From Spirochaetia bacterium (GTDB lineage Bacteria; Spirochaetota; Spirochaetia; PWKH01): a stretch of 25,318 bases of DNA. The stretch is taken from the NCBI GenBank assembly GCA_007128345.1, contig SKXS01000131.1, forward strand, positions 1 through 25,318, read 5' to 3'. The notes under the pieces are model-generated. The model worked only from the letters and a program-made list of their open reading frames with translations, did not search any database and was not told the origin of the DNA. The position numbers and the translations under genes were made by a program. This document shows positions 7,793 through 15,756 of this stretch, piece by piece. The first letter of the stretch is position 1, and each line of letters starts with the position of its first letter.

Positions 7793-8281
7793 TTATTCTC
7801 TTGAACCCAGCTCTTTATTCAGCATATATATTCCCTGGGCATTCGAACCGATCAAACTGAACGTATCCAATATGGACTCAACGGTGCTCTCTTCCTCAAC
7901 CTGCTCTGAGATGAACCAGTGCAGGAACACCTCTGCAGCTTTGTCATCCAGCTTTCTGGCAAGGCCTGCCAGCTCGTCTATGCTTTTGGAGATGAACTGC
8001 TCATGGGCGAGTGCCGCCTCGAACGCCTCCTGCGGTGAATTCCAGGATTCCTGGGGCTTCTCCATGGCGCTGAATACCGGCCTGCCTCCCCGGTCAAGGA
8101 TGAATTCATAAAACTTCATCGCATGTGAGGTCTCTTCTTTTGCCTGAAGAGTCATCCATCGGGCAAATCCGTTGAAACCCTTCACTGAAAAATCTGCTGC
8201 CATAGCAGCATAGATAAGCGCTGAAGCAAGTTCCTTGTTGAACTGAACGTTCAATGCGTCTTCCATTTGTTTGTCTATCAT
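7793..8281 (-). CDS. ftn: Ferritin (non-haem, FtnA type)
   Basis: A 162-residue four-helix-bundle iron-storage protein. The ferroxidase residues are all present: Glu17 (NKELASALIY), Glu50 and His53 (AKEETSHAMK), Glu94 (AHEQF) and the EQVEEE segment at residues 126-131. It has no haem-ligand methionine pattern of bacterioferritin and lacks the Dps length and motifs. Ferritin oxidises Fe(II) and stores it in a hollow shell, limiting Fenton chemistry. The gene starts 2 nt after the desulfoferrodoxin stop with a GGAGGAG ribosome-binding site and is followed by rubredoxin. Its place among superoxide- and peroxide-removing genes points to protection from iron released by damaged Fe-S enzymes. Confidence 0.95.
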   Translation of the reverse strand: MIDKQMEDALNVQFNKELASALIYAAMAADFSVKGFNGFARWMTLQAKEETSHAMKFYEFILDRGGRPVFSAMEKPQESWNSPQEAFEAALAHEQFISKSIDELAGLARKLDDKAAEVFLHWFISEQVEEESTVESILDTFSLIGSNAQGIYMLNKELGSRE

Positions 8282-8283
8282 AG

Positions 8284-8670
8284 TCAGCTCCTCCAGAGGC
8301 CGTGAATATTGCAGTATTCCCGCGCCGTCAAGGTCTTCACGTCATCTCCTACGCAGAACTCAGCAACGGGATCATCTCCCGGCTTGAGATACTTCTTGCA
8401 GGACTTTCCGTCAGCAGTCAGCTCAATCCACTCTATGTAGTGCTTTTCGAGCATGGGGTGCAGGGTCGTACCCACCGTCACCCGATAGCCGTGTCCGATC
8501 TTCTCTATGACCGGTACATGCTTTTCTGTCGTAGAATCAGCATTCTGTTCATCCATGAGCTTCATCGGCTCATCGCAGCAGACCAATTCCCCATTTCCTG
8601 CGCGGATCATTTCTACAACGTTCCCGCAGATCTCACACAGGTATATTCCATACCGTTCTGCTTTTGCCAT
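8284..8670 (-). CDS. dfx: Desulfoferrodoxin (superoxide reductase)
   Basis: A 128-residue two-domain superoxide reductase. The N-terminal desulforedoxin domain carries Cys12, Cys15, Cys31 and Cys32 (CEICG and VCCDEPM), which bind centre I. The catalytic domain has the EKHVP loop (Glu49-Lys50) and the ligands His51, His71, His77, Cys120 and His123 of centre II, in LHPMLEKHYIEW and EYCNIHGLW. It reduces superoxide to hydrogen peroxide in the cytoplasm without producing oxygen. The start at 8670 is chosen because GGGAGG lies 5 nt before it and the family begins there; an in-frame extension to 8700 is unlikely. It is the second gene of the operon, 39 nt after rubrerythrin. With both iron centres it is the 2Fe class rather than neelaredoxin. 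Confidence 0.97.
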   Translation of the reverse strand: MAKAERYGIYLCEICGNVVEMIRAGNGELVCCDEPMKLMDEQNADSTTEKHVPVIEKIGHGYRVTVGTTLHPMLEKHYIEWIELTADGKSCKKYLKPGDDPVAEFCVGDDVKTLTAREYCNIHGLWRS

Positions 8671-8709
8671 ATGGTCCTCCCTTGGCTTCTTCCGCGGCAC
8701 ACGGCTGTG

Positions 8710-9285
8710 CTACGGAGTCTCTCCGAATACCTCAAAATGTTCTTGAGGGTGGGCGCATGCCGGACACATTTTGGGAGCTTCGTTCCCGCTGATTATGTAT
8801 CCACAGTTCCTGCACCTCCAGACTACCGCTTCACTGCGCTTGAAGGTTGTCCCCTCCTCAATCATCTTCATCAGGTTCAAGTATCGTTCCTCGTGGCGCT
8901 TCTCAGCCACCAGGATTGCCTTGAAGACCTGGGATATCTCCTTGAACCCCTCCTGTTCTGCAGTTTTTGCAAATTCGGGGTACATGGTGGTCCATTCATT
9001 GTTTTCACCCCAAGCTGCTTCCTTCAGGTTTTCGGCGGTGGACCCGATTTTACCTGCAGGAAATGCGCCGGTTATCTCTAGTTCACCGCCTTCGAGGAAC
9101 TTGAAAAACCTCTTCGCATGCTCTTTCTCCTGGTCAGCTGTTTCCAGAAATATGTCTGCAACCAGGACAAAGCCCTCTTTCTTTGCAGCTGATGCAAAAT
9201 AGGTATAGCGGTTTCTTGCCTGGGACTCTCCAGCAAATGCTGTAAGCAGGTTTTTTTCCGTAGCTGTCCCCTTCACACTTTTCAT
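8710..9285 (-). CDS. rbr: Rubrerythrin
   Basis: A 191-residue peroxide reductase of the classic two-domain form. The ferritin-like di-iron domain shows Glu20, Glu53, His56, Glu94, Glu97, Glu128 and His131, in FAGESQARNRY, DQEKEHAKRF, ENNEW and VAEKRHEERY. The C-terminal rubredoxin-like domain has Cys158-x2-Cys161 and Cys174-x2-Cys177. It reduces hydrogen peroxide to water with electrons from rubredoxin, whose gene closes the same operon. The start at 9285 has AAGGAGG upstream at good distance. It is the first gene of the operon and is preceded by a promoter that begins at the end of the WYL regulator gene. Confidence 0.98.
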   Translation of the reverse strand: MKSVKGTATEKNLLTAFAGESQARNRYTYFASAAKKEGFVLVADIFLETADQEKEHAKRFFKFLEGGELEITGAFPAGKIGSTAENLKEAAWGENNEWTTMYPEFAKTAEQEGFKEISQVFKAILVAEKRHEERYLNLMKMIEEGTTFKRSEAVVWRCRNCGYIISGNEAPKMCPACAHPQEHFEVFGETP

Positions 9286-9318
9286 GAAATCCTCCTTGCT
9301 TTACAAGTAATACATACG

Positions 9319-9347
9319 AACATATCATTCACATGATGTTTTAGCAA
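9319..9347 (-). promoter_or_regulatory. Promoter of the oxygen-defence operon, with overlapping dyad
   Basis: Read on the minus strand, TTGCTA (9347-9342) and TATGTT (9324-9319) are 17 bp apart; the predicted start near 9312 lies about 27 nt before the rubrerythrin ATG. The spacer and -10 contain an imperfect dyad, AACAT-CAT...ATG-AT-ATGTT (9319-9340), placed where a repressor could bind. It is not a recognisable PerR or Fur box. Confidence 0.5.
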
Positions 9348-9349
9348 AT

Positions 9350-10315
9350 CTATTTTTGGTAAATCTCCAATATTTTTTCTACTTCCCGTACAAACTTTTT
9401 CCGGTAGGACTGAGGTTCGACAACTTCGATGGAATTGCCGCTCTGCATGATCCTGAGCATGAGTTCAATGGAATTTTCCGCGTTCATAGTGCAGAAGAGC
9501 TCCCCGTCACTATCGAGGAAGACCTTCAGGTTCTCACGATATACCGTGGAGAGCGAGTTGAGTGCGGAACGTTCACGAAGCCTGAGCTTCAGGGGGATGA
9601 GGTCCATGCCGGTGTAGCGTCTGGCATCATCGGGCTTCCTGAAGGGACGGAGGTTATCAGGAATAGTGTAGACCTCATCGAGGATTTCAACGGAACTGAT
9701 ATTCTGGATGTCGATCGTGCAGATTTCCGAGGTGTGACGAAGCCGTCCGGTTACGCTGATCGGCCTTCTTCCGTTATCCTCGTCGCGAAAGCCGATGAAA
9801 TAGGGAGCAAATTCCGTCTCCTCAATTTCTTCGTCATACTCCTGGCTGTGCTTGAGCCTTACGATCTTACCGGATACCCAGGAGTCGGTGAGCACCTCCA
9901 GGACCCGCATGAAGCGGGAATCGCCCTCACGGGTGTTCAGTTCGATAGCTTCGGCAGCCGCATCAAGATTCTCGCTCATGGTGGGAGCATATGTCCGCAT
10001 ATTCCCTGCAATTTTCCTCAGCCCCGAGGCAAGGTGCGGATTCTGGAACTCCGCATGGCTTGCTAAAAGTTCCGCAGAAAGGTTGAACGCCAGGCTTTCG
10101 TACACACTGAGCTTCATCATGTCAGGGCGCGCCGACTCGGAAAGCTTGATGATGTATCCGTCCTCGCAGATATCCGTGTACTTCTTCAGCTCGTCGATAT
10201 ACCTTCCTATGGTTGAGCGGTGCACACCAAGCCTTCGTGCAATATCGGCTCTCCGCATGCCTTCCGGGTGTGACATCAGCAGCAGCTCCAGCTGCATCAA
10301 GCGTTCTGCTTTCAT
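9350..10315 (-). CDS. WYL-domain transcriptional regulator
   Basis: A DNA-binding regulator of the HTH-WYL type, 321 residues from the ATG at 10315. Residues 15-42 form a winged helix-turn-helix (RRADIARRLGVHRSTIGRYI). A WYL domain follows at about 138-212, with its signature degenerate (PYFIGFRDED at 171-180). The C-terminal WCX region (about 245-318) ends in IEVVEPQSYRKKFV, as usual for the family. WYL proteins sense ligands, sometimes nucleic acids or nucleotides, and can activate or repress. An in-frame TTG at 10354 is an alternative start, but the family normally begins near 10315; neither has a strong ribosome-binding site. It lies just upstream of the rubrerythrin operon on the same strand, so control of that operon is plausible but unproven. 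Confidence 0.88.
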   Translation of the reverse strand: MKAERLMQLELLLMSHPEGMRRADIARRLGVHRSTIGRYIDELKKYTDICEDGYIIKLSESARPDMMKLSVYESLAFNLSAELLASHAEFQNPHLASGLRKIAGNMRTYAPTMSENLDAAAEAIELNTREGDSRFMRVLEVLTDSWVSGKIVRLKHSQEYDEEIEETEFAPYFIGFRDEDNGRRPISVTGRLRHTSEICTIDIQNISSVEILDEVYTIPDNLRPFRKPDDARRYTGMDLIPLKLRLRERSALNSLSTVYRENLKVFLDSDGELFCTMNAENSIELMLRIMQSGNSIEVVEPQSYRKKFVREVEKILEIYQK

Positions 10316-10416
10316 CCTTGTGCTTGTTCTCCCTCTATTCTCATCAGAGCACAAATACGCATCCCTGGTGGATGTGCCCCATGATATGAGAATTCCTGTG
10401 TATGAAACAGCAGTCT

Positions 10417-10444
10417 ATTATACCATGAAAAGGTGATAGTACAA
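10417..10444 (-). promoter_or_regulatory. Promoter of the WYL regulator gene
   Basis: On the minus strand, TTGTAC (10444-10439) and a perfect TATAAT (10422-10417) are 16 bp apart. The predicted start is near 10410, about 95 nt upstream of the preferred ATG. It is divergent from pepT. Confidence 0.7.
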
Positions 10445-10502
10445 GAGTGCTGCCATCCATGGAGAAACGCAGGGGAGGGGAATACACAACCCGTGAAAAT
10501 CT

Positions 10503-10510
10503 GGTATGAT
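10503..10510 (+). promoter_or_regulatory. Extended -10 promoter of pepT
   Basis: TGGTATGAT is an extended -10 (TGn plus TATGAT at 10505-10510), 25 bp before the pepT ATG. No good -35 is present 16-18 bp upstream, as is common with extended -10 promoters. Confidence 0.5.
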
Positions 10511-10535
10511 ACACCTTACTAAGGAGTAGTTAGGT

Positions 10536-11792
10536 ATGGATATACACACATGGTACAAGGATCAAGTGACTGAACGGCTGCTGCGCTATGCGGCAATTAA
10601 TACCGAATCCAAAAGAGGATCTGACGCAGTCCCCTCCACCCCCGGTCAGTGGGACCTGCTGAATATGCTGCTTGATGAACTCAGGGACATTGGGGTCAAA
10701 GACGTTGATCTTAATGAAAACGGATACCTCATCGCACGTGTTCCTGCATCAGATCCCTCATGCAGCAGTGCTCCCGTAACGGCATTCATGGCCCACGTGG
10801 ATACGTCAGAAGATGTCTCCGGTGCGGGAGTCAGGCCCCGGGTGATCCGCGGGTATGACGGGGGCGACATCCCTCTGGGTGATTCACTGGTGCTTTCACC
10901 TGAGCAGAACCCTGAACTGAATAAGTATATCGGCTCAGACATCATCACTGCTGACGGCAGCACCCTCCTCGGTGCCGATGATAAAGCCGGCATAGCAGAG
11001 ATCATGACTGCGGTTGAGTATGTTCTCCTCCATAAGCCCTTTCCCCATGGATCCTTTGAAATCATATTCACCCCTGACGAGGAGACCGGATCAGGGATGG
11101 ACCTGTTTCCCAGGGACGCGCTTCATGCCAAGAGCTGCTACACCCTTGACGGAACAGGCAGGGGGAGCCTCGAGAGCGAGTGCTTCAATGCAGTACGCAT
11201 TGATGTTGCCTGTATCGGGGTATCCTACCACTTGGGCAGCGCCCGGGGGAGGATGGTCAATGCCCTCACCATGGCGGCCTCCCTGGTTTCCATGCTTCCC
11301 CAGGCGGAAAGCCCCGAGGCAACCGACGGGAGGTACGGCTACTACTGCCCGCTGAAAATATCGGGACATGTGGAGCGGACCGAACTTCAGGTATACATCA
11401 GGGACTTTGATGTCCTGGATGCGGAGCGGAGAATTGAGGCGGTCACTCAGATGGCAAAGGCGGTTGAAGCGGCATTCCCGGGAGGCAAGGTGCAGCTTGA
11501 GGTGAGCTGGCAGTACCGCAATATGCGCGAGTATATCGACAAGGAGCCCCAGGTGCTCTTGCTTCTTGAAGAGGCAATCAAGGCGGTGGGACTGACTCCT
11601 GAGCATACGATCATCAGGGGGGGGACCGACGGAGCCAGGCTCAGTGCTGTGGGAATCCCCACTCCCAATATATTCACCGGCGGATACAACTACCACAGCA
11701 GGTACGAGTGGGCGAGCGTCGATGCCATGGCGGATGCCTCCCGGGTTGTGGTGGAGCTCATCAGGCTGTGGGCTCAGGTTGCTGAGGCATGA
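10536..11792 (+). CDS. pepT: Peptidase T (tripeptide aminopeptidase)
   Basis: A cytoplasmic zinc aminopeptidase of family M20B that removes the N-terminal residue of tripeptides; 418 residues, the usual length. Metal and catalytic residues are visible: His87 and Asp89 (AHVDTSEDVSG), Asp148 (LLGADDKAGIAEI), the catalytic Glu182 and metal ligand Glu183 (FTPDEETGSG), Asp in YTLDGTG, and His in TGGYNYHS near the C-terminus. The start at 10536 has AAGGAG at 10521-10526 with a 9-nt spacer. The stop overlaps the next gene (ATGA), making pepT the first gene of a four-gene transcript whose other members are exported envelope proteins. pepT is normally a stand-alone peptide-use gene, so the coupling is notable. 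Confidence 0.97.
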   Translation: MDIHTWYKDQVTERLLRYAAINTESKRGSDAVPSTPGQWDLLNMLLDELRDIGVKDVDLNENGYLIARVPASDPSCSSAPVTAFMAHVDTSEDVSGAGVRPRVIRGYDGGDIPLGDSLVLSPEQNPELNKYIGSDIITADGSTLLGADDKAGIAEIMTAVEYVLLHKPFPHGSFEIIFTPDEETGSGMDLFPRDALHAKSCYTLDGTGRGSLESECFNAVRIDVACIGVSYHLGSARGRMVNALTMAASLVSMLPQAESPEATDGRYGYYCPLKISGHVERTELQVYIRDFDVLDAERRIEAVTQMAKAVEAAFPGGKVQLEVSWQYRNMREYIDKEPQVLLLLEEAIKAVGLTPEHTIIRGGTDGARLSAVGIPTPNIFTGGYNYHSRYEWASVDAMADASRVVVELIRLWAQVAEA

Positions 11793-12964
11793 TAACCGTG
11801 AAACGGGCTGTTGCATTGGGCATACTCCTATGGACAATGCTCTCACTCTGCGCACGGCCCGTCGGTGTGCTGCCTCCGCATGTCCGGGGGGGGACGGAGG
11901 TGCCCGAAGAGGTGCGTGCGGCATTGGACGGAGCGTTCAGGGAAGCATTGGAGGCTTCCCAGATCGCAGTTGCAAAACCCTCCACGGAATATCCTGCTCT
12001 TGGGATGACCATTAATCACTATGCGGCAGTATCCCGAGGGGAGGCGGTCCTGGTCACCTGTCTGCTTACAATTACCTGGAAGCCTCCGGACGCAGAGGTC
12101 CAGGAATTTCCGGTGGAACTCAGGGGCCTGGGTGCAGCAGAGGAGTACGCGGCAGCTGATGCTGCGGGATATTTCAGGAGGCTTCTTCCGCTTCTCCTCC
12201 GTGATGCAGAAGGCCTCTATCCGCCTGATCATCTGGCCCGGGTTTCAGGGAGCGGGGTCTTCCTGTATTCCAGTGATCCGGTATATCGTGGGGGAGGAGA
12301 GTTTGCCGTGCTTGACCGCTCCCAGGAGATAAGCGGTGTACTGCGGGTACGTTCCCTGAGGTACTGGGGAAAAGAGGCCGATGATGAAGATCTCTGGCCC
12401 CATTACCTGCCTGCCGATGTGCTCTACAGCACTATAGCGCTCCAGGAAGGCATAGGCGTAAGGCCCTTGGACACCCTCGGCATATCGCTCACCATCCAGG
12501 GCGGCCCGGGCATCGAGACATGGAGGACCGGGGAATCATTTATGAACCCTTTGCTTACTCTTGAGGCGTTTCCCAGAAAGTGGGGGGATACGGCATCCCC
12601 TCTGCTGACTGCGGGGATTCAGGGCCTCTGGAATACTGATGAAGGATTTACTTTACAGCGCTTCACCTTGCAGGCAGGATGGGTGATGACCCTGCTCCCC
12701 TTCCGTGGAGCGGGATCTCAGAGCACCGGGGTGCTCTCCCGCACGCTGGTGCAGCCTTCAGCTGCATTCGGGTGGGGGCTGGATGCCCAATGGGGTCACC
12801 TTATTGCCGGCAAGGCAGGCATACGGGCACAGGTGCTTGCATCTGTGCAGACGGCATTGGGCGTATTCGGTGATGTCTACATGCTCTTCCCTCTCTCCTC
12901 AGAAGACTGGAAGCTTGAGGGCATGGGATGGAATGCGGGAATCTCTGTAACGTACCGCCTGTAG
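11789..12964 (+). CDS. Exported protein of unknown function, C-terminal half barrel-like
   Basis: I do not recognise the family. The protein (391 residues from the ATG) starts with a signal peptide: Lys5/Arg6, then a hydrophobic run to about residue 22. The LSLCAR segment has Leu at the -1 position, so it is not a good lipobox. Residues 38-140 look like a mixed alpha/beta domain. From about residue 230 to the end (ISVTYRL) the chain alternates polar and hydrophobic residues, rich in Gly and aromatics, as in outer-membrane beta-barrels; this is inference. The ATG overlaps the pepT stop by 4 nt. An in-frame GTG at 11798 (MKRAVALGIL) has TGAGG 10 nt upstream and is an alternative start. Two lipoprotein genes follow in the same transcript. 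Confidence 0.8.
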   Translation: MITVKRAVALGILLWTMLSLCARPVGVLPPHVRGGTEVPEEVRAALDGAFREALEASQIAVAKPSTEYPALGMTINHYAAVSRGEAVLVTCLLTITWKPPDAEVQEFPVELRGLGAAEEYAAADAAGYFRRLLPLLLRDAEGLYPPDHLARVSGSGVFLYSSDPVYRGGGEFAVLDRSQEISGVLRVRSLRYWGKEADDEDLWPHYLPADVLYSTIALQEGIGVRPLDTLGISLTIQGGPGIETWRTGESFMNPLLTLEAFPRKWGDTASPLLTAGIQGLWNTDEGFTLQRFTLQAGWVMTLLPFRGAGSQSTGVLSRTLVQPSAAFGWGLDAQWGHLIAGKAGIRAQVLASVQTALGVFGDVYMLFPLSSEDWKLEGMGWNAGISVTYRL

Positions 12965-13017
12965 GGGTGTTACGGAAGGTATAGCAATATGAGTACAATA
13001 CGAATGAGGGTATGATC

Positions 13018-14325
13018 ATGATACAGATTCAGGTGCGGTTTGCGGCAGGAACGCTGCTGATCATGTTCCTGCTTGCAGGATGCGCATCCTACTATCCAGG
13101 TGACCGATACGGCATCCAGCCGCCGGATTCCCGCTACGATGACGATCAAGTCGGTGTGCTGGCGCCGACCTTCTACGGCTACGGTGAGGGGGTTGACCGC
13201 TCTTCAGCTGAAGATGCAGCTGCTGCTGACGCAATCTACCGGGCCATGTCGGTGCTCCTTGGTGAAGCATCTACTGTGTACGCTGAGAAAATGCGCCGGG
13301 TGATCAGCGACATCAGGAGGCTGGACCTCTATACGGTGCACCAGACCAGGAGAATCATTGAATGGGACCGCGTCGGCGGTTTGTATCAGGTGATACTGGG
13401 AGTCCGGGTCAACCTGGATGCTGCGGCATCGCTCTTGGTGCAGCATACTATTCGGGGCGGCAGGATTACTGACCGGGCAGCCGGGCTGCGGCTTCCCGAT
13501 GAAGTTGTGCCTGAGGTGCTGCCCGGTCAGCGTCTTCAGGATGTGCTTTCCAGGCCGGTTCCCATGTGGGGAGCGGGTGAGAAGCCCGTGTTTCTCGTAT
13601 ATCATGCGCAGACGTTAGGAGATCCTGCATTGTTCCGGGCTGCAGCAGCAGGTGCGAACAGCTACCTTGCATCGCTGGGCTTTCCCTACCTGGACTACGA
13701 CCACGTACAGGAGATCCTCTCTGATCAGGATCTAGTGTTCTCCGATATCGCAGGGAGAACATCCGCGCTGCGGTGGATCGCCTCACGGTTCCGCAATGAC
13801 TATTTCATTGATGTTCTGGTGGAGACTTCCGGCAGGCAGGTCAGTGCCAACCTCTACCAGGCTGAAGCGTACATATCTCTGACCTGTTACGACTCCTTCA
13901 GCGCGGAAGGGAAGGGCAGCGTCTTCTATCAGACACCTGCGGTGACCAGTTCTACAAGCTTGTTCTCCGCCAGGAGCCTCGCAGTGCAGCAGGGTATTGA
14001 GGCTGCTATGAAGAGGCTCATGGCAGATATAAGCAGCTCCCTGGTGGCCGATGCACGGATGGGGAACCAGTACGAACTGATATTCATCAGCACCACCAAC
14101 GATCAGCTCATGCGGTCTCTTTCTCAGCGGATTGAATACCGTGTGACCAATGTCAGGAGGAGCTCATTCTCACTCGACGAGAGCCGGTACGTGGTAGTCT
14201 TCAGCGGTACGGTGACTGAACTTGAGGATATCGTCTATGAAGCAGCATCCATGGTTCCGGGACTGTCGGACCTCTATCTGGTCTACCAGCGGGGGAACTC
14301 AGTCACCTTCCATACAGGGCTTTAG
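13018..14325 (+). CDS. Lipoprotein with LPP20/FlgT-like N-terminal region
   Basis: A 435-residue exported lipoprotein of unknown function. The signal peptide ends in the lipobox FLLAGC, with Cys22 as the lipidated residue. After it, YGYGEGVDRSSAEDAAAADA and the following helix resemble the start of LPP20-type domains (a short strand followed by Ala-rich helix), seen in outer-membrane lipoproteins and in the flagellar protein FlgT; this is a similarity of pattern, not a proven match. Residues about 180-350 look like a globular alpha/beta domain containing PVFLVYHAQTLG. The start at 13018 is preferred over 13012 because GAGGG ends 7 nt before it rather than one. It sits 53 nt after the barrel-like protein and is followed after 9 nt by a second lipoprotein, suggesting a shared envelope complex. 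Confidence 0.82.
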   Translation: MIQIQVRFAAGTLLIMFLLAGCASYYPGDRYGIQPPDSRYDDDQVGVLAPTFYGYGEGVDRSSAEDAAAADAIYRAMSVLLGEASTVYAEKMRRVISDIRRLDLYTVHQTRRIIEWDRVGGLYQVILGVRVNLDAAASLLVQHTIRGGRITDRAAGLRLPDEVVPEVLPGQRLQDVLSRPVPMWGAGEKPVFLVYHAQTLGDPALFRAAAAGANSYLASLGFPYLDYDHVQEILSDQDLVFSDIAGRTSALRWIASRFRNDYFIDVLVETSGRQVSANLYQAEAYISLTCYDSFSAEGKGSVFYQTPAVTSSTSLFSARSLAVQQGIEAAMKRLMADISSSLVADARMGNQYELIFISTTNDQLMRSLSQRIEYRVTNVRRSSFSLDESRYVVVFSGTVTELEDIVYEAASMVPGLSDLYLVYQRGNSVTFHTGL

Positions 14326-14334
14326 GAGGTGATC

Positions 14335-15756
14335 ATGCATACGATACGCATGGTGATCCTCCTAGCGGGTATCGCACTCATGGCTGTCTTGACCAGTTCC
14401 TGCGCTACCGTGGCTTCCTCGATCCAAGCCCGGAGGGAGGGTGTGCCTGTATGGACCATACACCCACCGGCTGCCACCATCACCTCCATACCATTCACCG
14501 GTTCAGGTACCGCCGCGCTTACGCGCAGGGATGCCGCATATGATGCGGCGGTTGAGTCGCTTGTAAACGCCCTGGGCAGCTATGTAGGCTATAACCTGGA
14601 CGACGGGCACCGGAGGGAGCTGCTGCAGACGGGAGAGATCGTTTCACTGGGTGTGGAGCTGACGGACGAGTACACAAGAGAAGGACGTGATGAGGTCACC
14701 GTTCACCTTCTGGCTGTTGCACGGAGATCAATGATAAGAAACTACCGCAGGTCCATGGAAGACAAGATTGACCAGGCCGAAGAGCAGTTTGTGAGTCTCA
14801 GCGACCAGGCGCGTCGGGCCTATGCAAGAAACCGCGACTATACTGCTGCGATGCTCTATCTGGAAGCCGCACAGGCAGTCTACCATGCTGATACGCCGGA
14901 CAGTTTTGTCCATACCGAATCGAGTCTTCAGCAGGCAATCAGCATTCTGGAAGATGTCCATCTTGAATCGGTCTCCAGGAGCATCGAAGAGCGAAGCTTC
15001 AGTGTCCGGGTGATCAGGAGGGGAAGGACCTTCGGCAGCGGGGTAGAGGGTGCATCGGTGCAGGCGCTCTATCCCGTATACAATGTTGCAGGAAGGCAGA
15101 CGGAACGGCTGGAGACCGTGCAGACTGACAGCAGGGGGTACGCTGACGCCCAGATTATTCATCCGGGGTTTCGGGGGACCGGCCGTGTCACCCTCTCCCT
15201 GGACTCCTCGCGTATGAACCAGCTGCTCCAGGATATCCAGAGTGATGAACGGCTTGCTGGCTACGTGGAGCAGCTCTACCGGATTATGGGGGACAAGCAG
15301 ATATCCTATCCCTTTTCCGTTCGCTCTGAAGCGCTCAGTGGTTCGGTTCTCGCAGCAATTATTGAGTATGACCGGGGCGGCGAGAGGAGGGATACCACCC
15401 TCGCCGCTGATGCCCTGATCAATACATTTACCCGGGACGGCATCTATACAGACCGGGTTCCGCTTACACACACAACTTCCGAGGAAGATATCCTCATATG
15501 GTCCTGGGGGCAGAGCACGATATACCAGACAGTGGTAATCGGTTCTGCAGAAATTATTTCCCTGACCCAGGCAGGGGACCGCTTTGTGGCAACTGTCCAG
15601 GGATCCGTCAGGGTCCTGGACACCGCCAGCCTCAATGTGCGTACCACTACAAATACAGTGACCGCCAACGGCGTCGGACCGGGCATGAATGAAGCCAGGA
15701 GAGCGGCATTCACCAGGTTCGGTGAAATAGCTGCCGCCACCATCCTCAATCTGTAG
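14335..15756 (+). CDS. Lipoprotein with two LPP20-like regions and an Ig-like middle
   Basis: A 473-residue exported lipoprotein. The signal peptide ends at Cys23 in LTSSC, a relaxed lipobox of the kind spirochaetes accept. Residues 32-130 (GVPVWTIHPP through an Ala-rich helix) look LPP20-like. A helical stretch follows (about 135-215). A middle region (about 225-290), with the SRGYADAQIIHPGFRGTG pattern, resembles beta-sandwich carrier domains. The C-terminal 75 residues (VRVLDTASL, then MNEARRAAFTRFGEIAAATI) again look LPP20/FlgT-like. The start at 14335 has a perfect AGGAGG (14324-14329) five bases upstream, overlapping the stop of the previous gene. Its last 11 bases overlap the 3' end of the convergent phosphodiesterase gene. 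Function is unknown; structural or assembly roles in the envelope are likely. Confidence 0.82.
   Translation: MHTIRMVILLAGIALMAVLTSSCATVASSIQARREGVPVWTIHPPAATITSIPFTGSGTAALTRRDAAYDAAVESLVNALGSYVGYNLDDGHRRELLQTGEIVSLGVELTDEYTREGRDEVTVHLLAVARRSMIRNYRRSMEDKIDQAEEQFVSLSDQARRAYARNRDYTAAMLYLEAAQAVYHADTPDSFVHTESSLQQAISILEDVHLESVSRSIEERSFSVRVIRRGRTFGSGVEGASVQALYPVYNVAGRQTERLETVQTDSRGYADAQIIHPGFRGTGRVTLSLDSSRMNQLLQDIQSDERLAGYVEQLYRIMGDKQISYPFSVRSEALSGSVLAAIIEYDRGGERRDTTLAADALINTFTRDGIYTDRVPLTHTTSEEDILIWSWGQSTIYQTVVIGSAEIISLTQAGDRFVATVQGSVRVLDTASLNVRTTTNTVTANGVGPGMNEARRAAFTRFGEIAAATILNL

Noticed and set aside
8302..9081. A 259-codon plus-strand frame over desulfoferrodoxin and rubrerythrin
   Set aside because: It spans two genes on the other strand that have every metal ligand; a shadow frame.
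11091..11924. A 277-codon minus-strand frame over pepT
   Set aside because: Antisense to an unmistakable peptidase T; no motif or ribosome-binding site.
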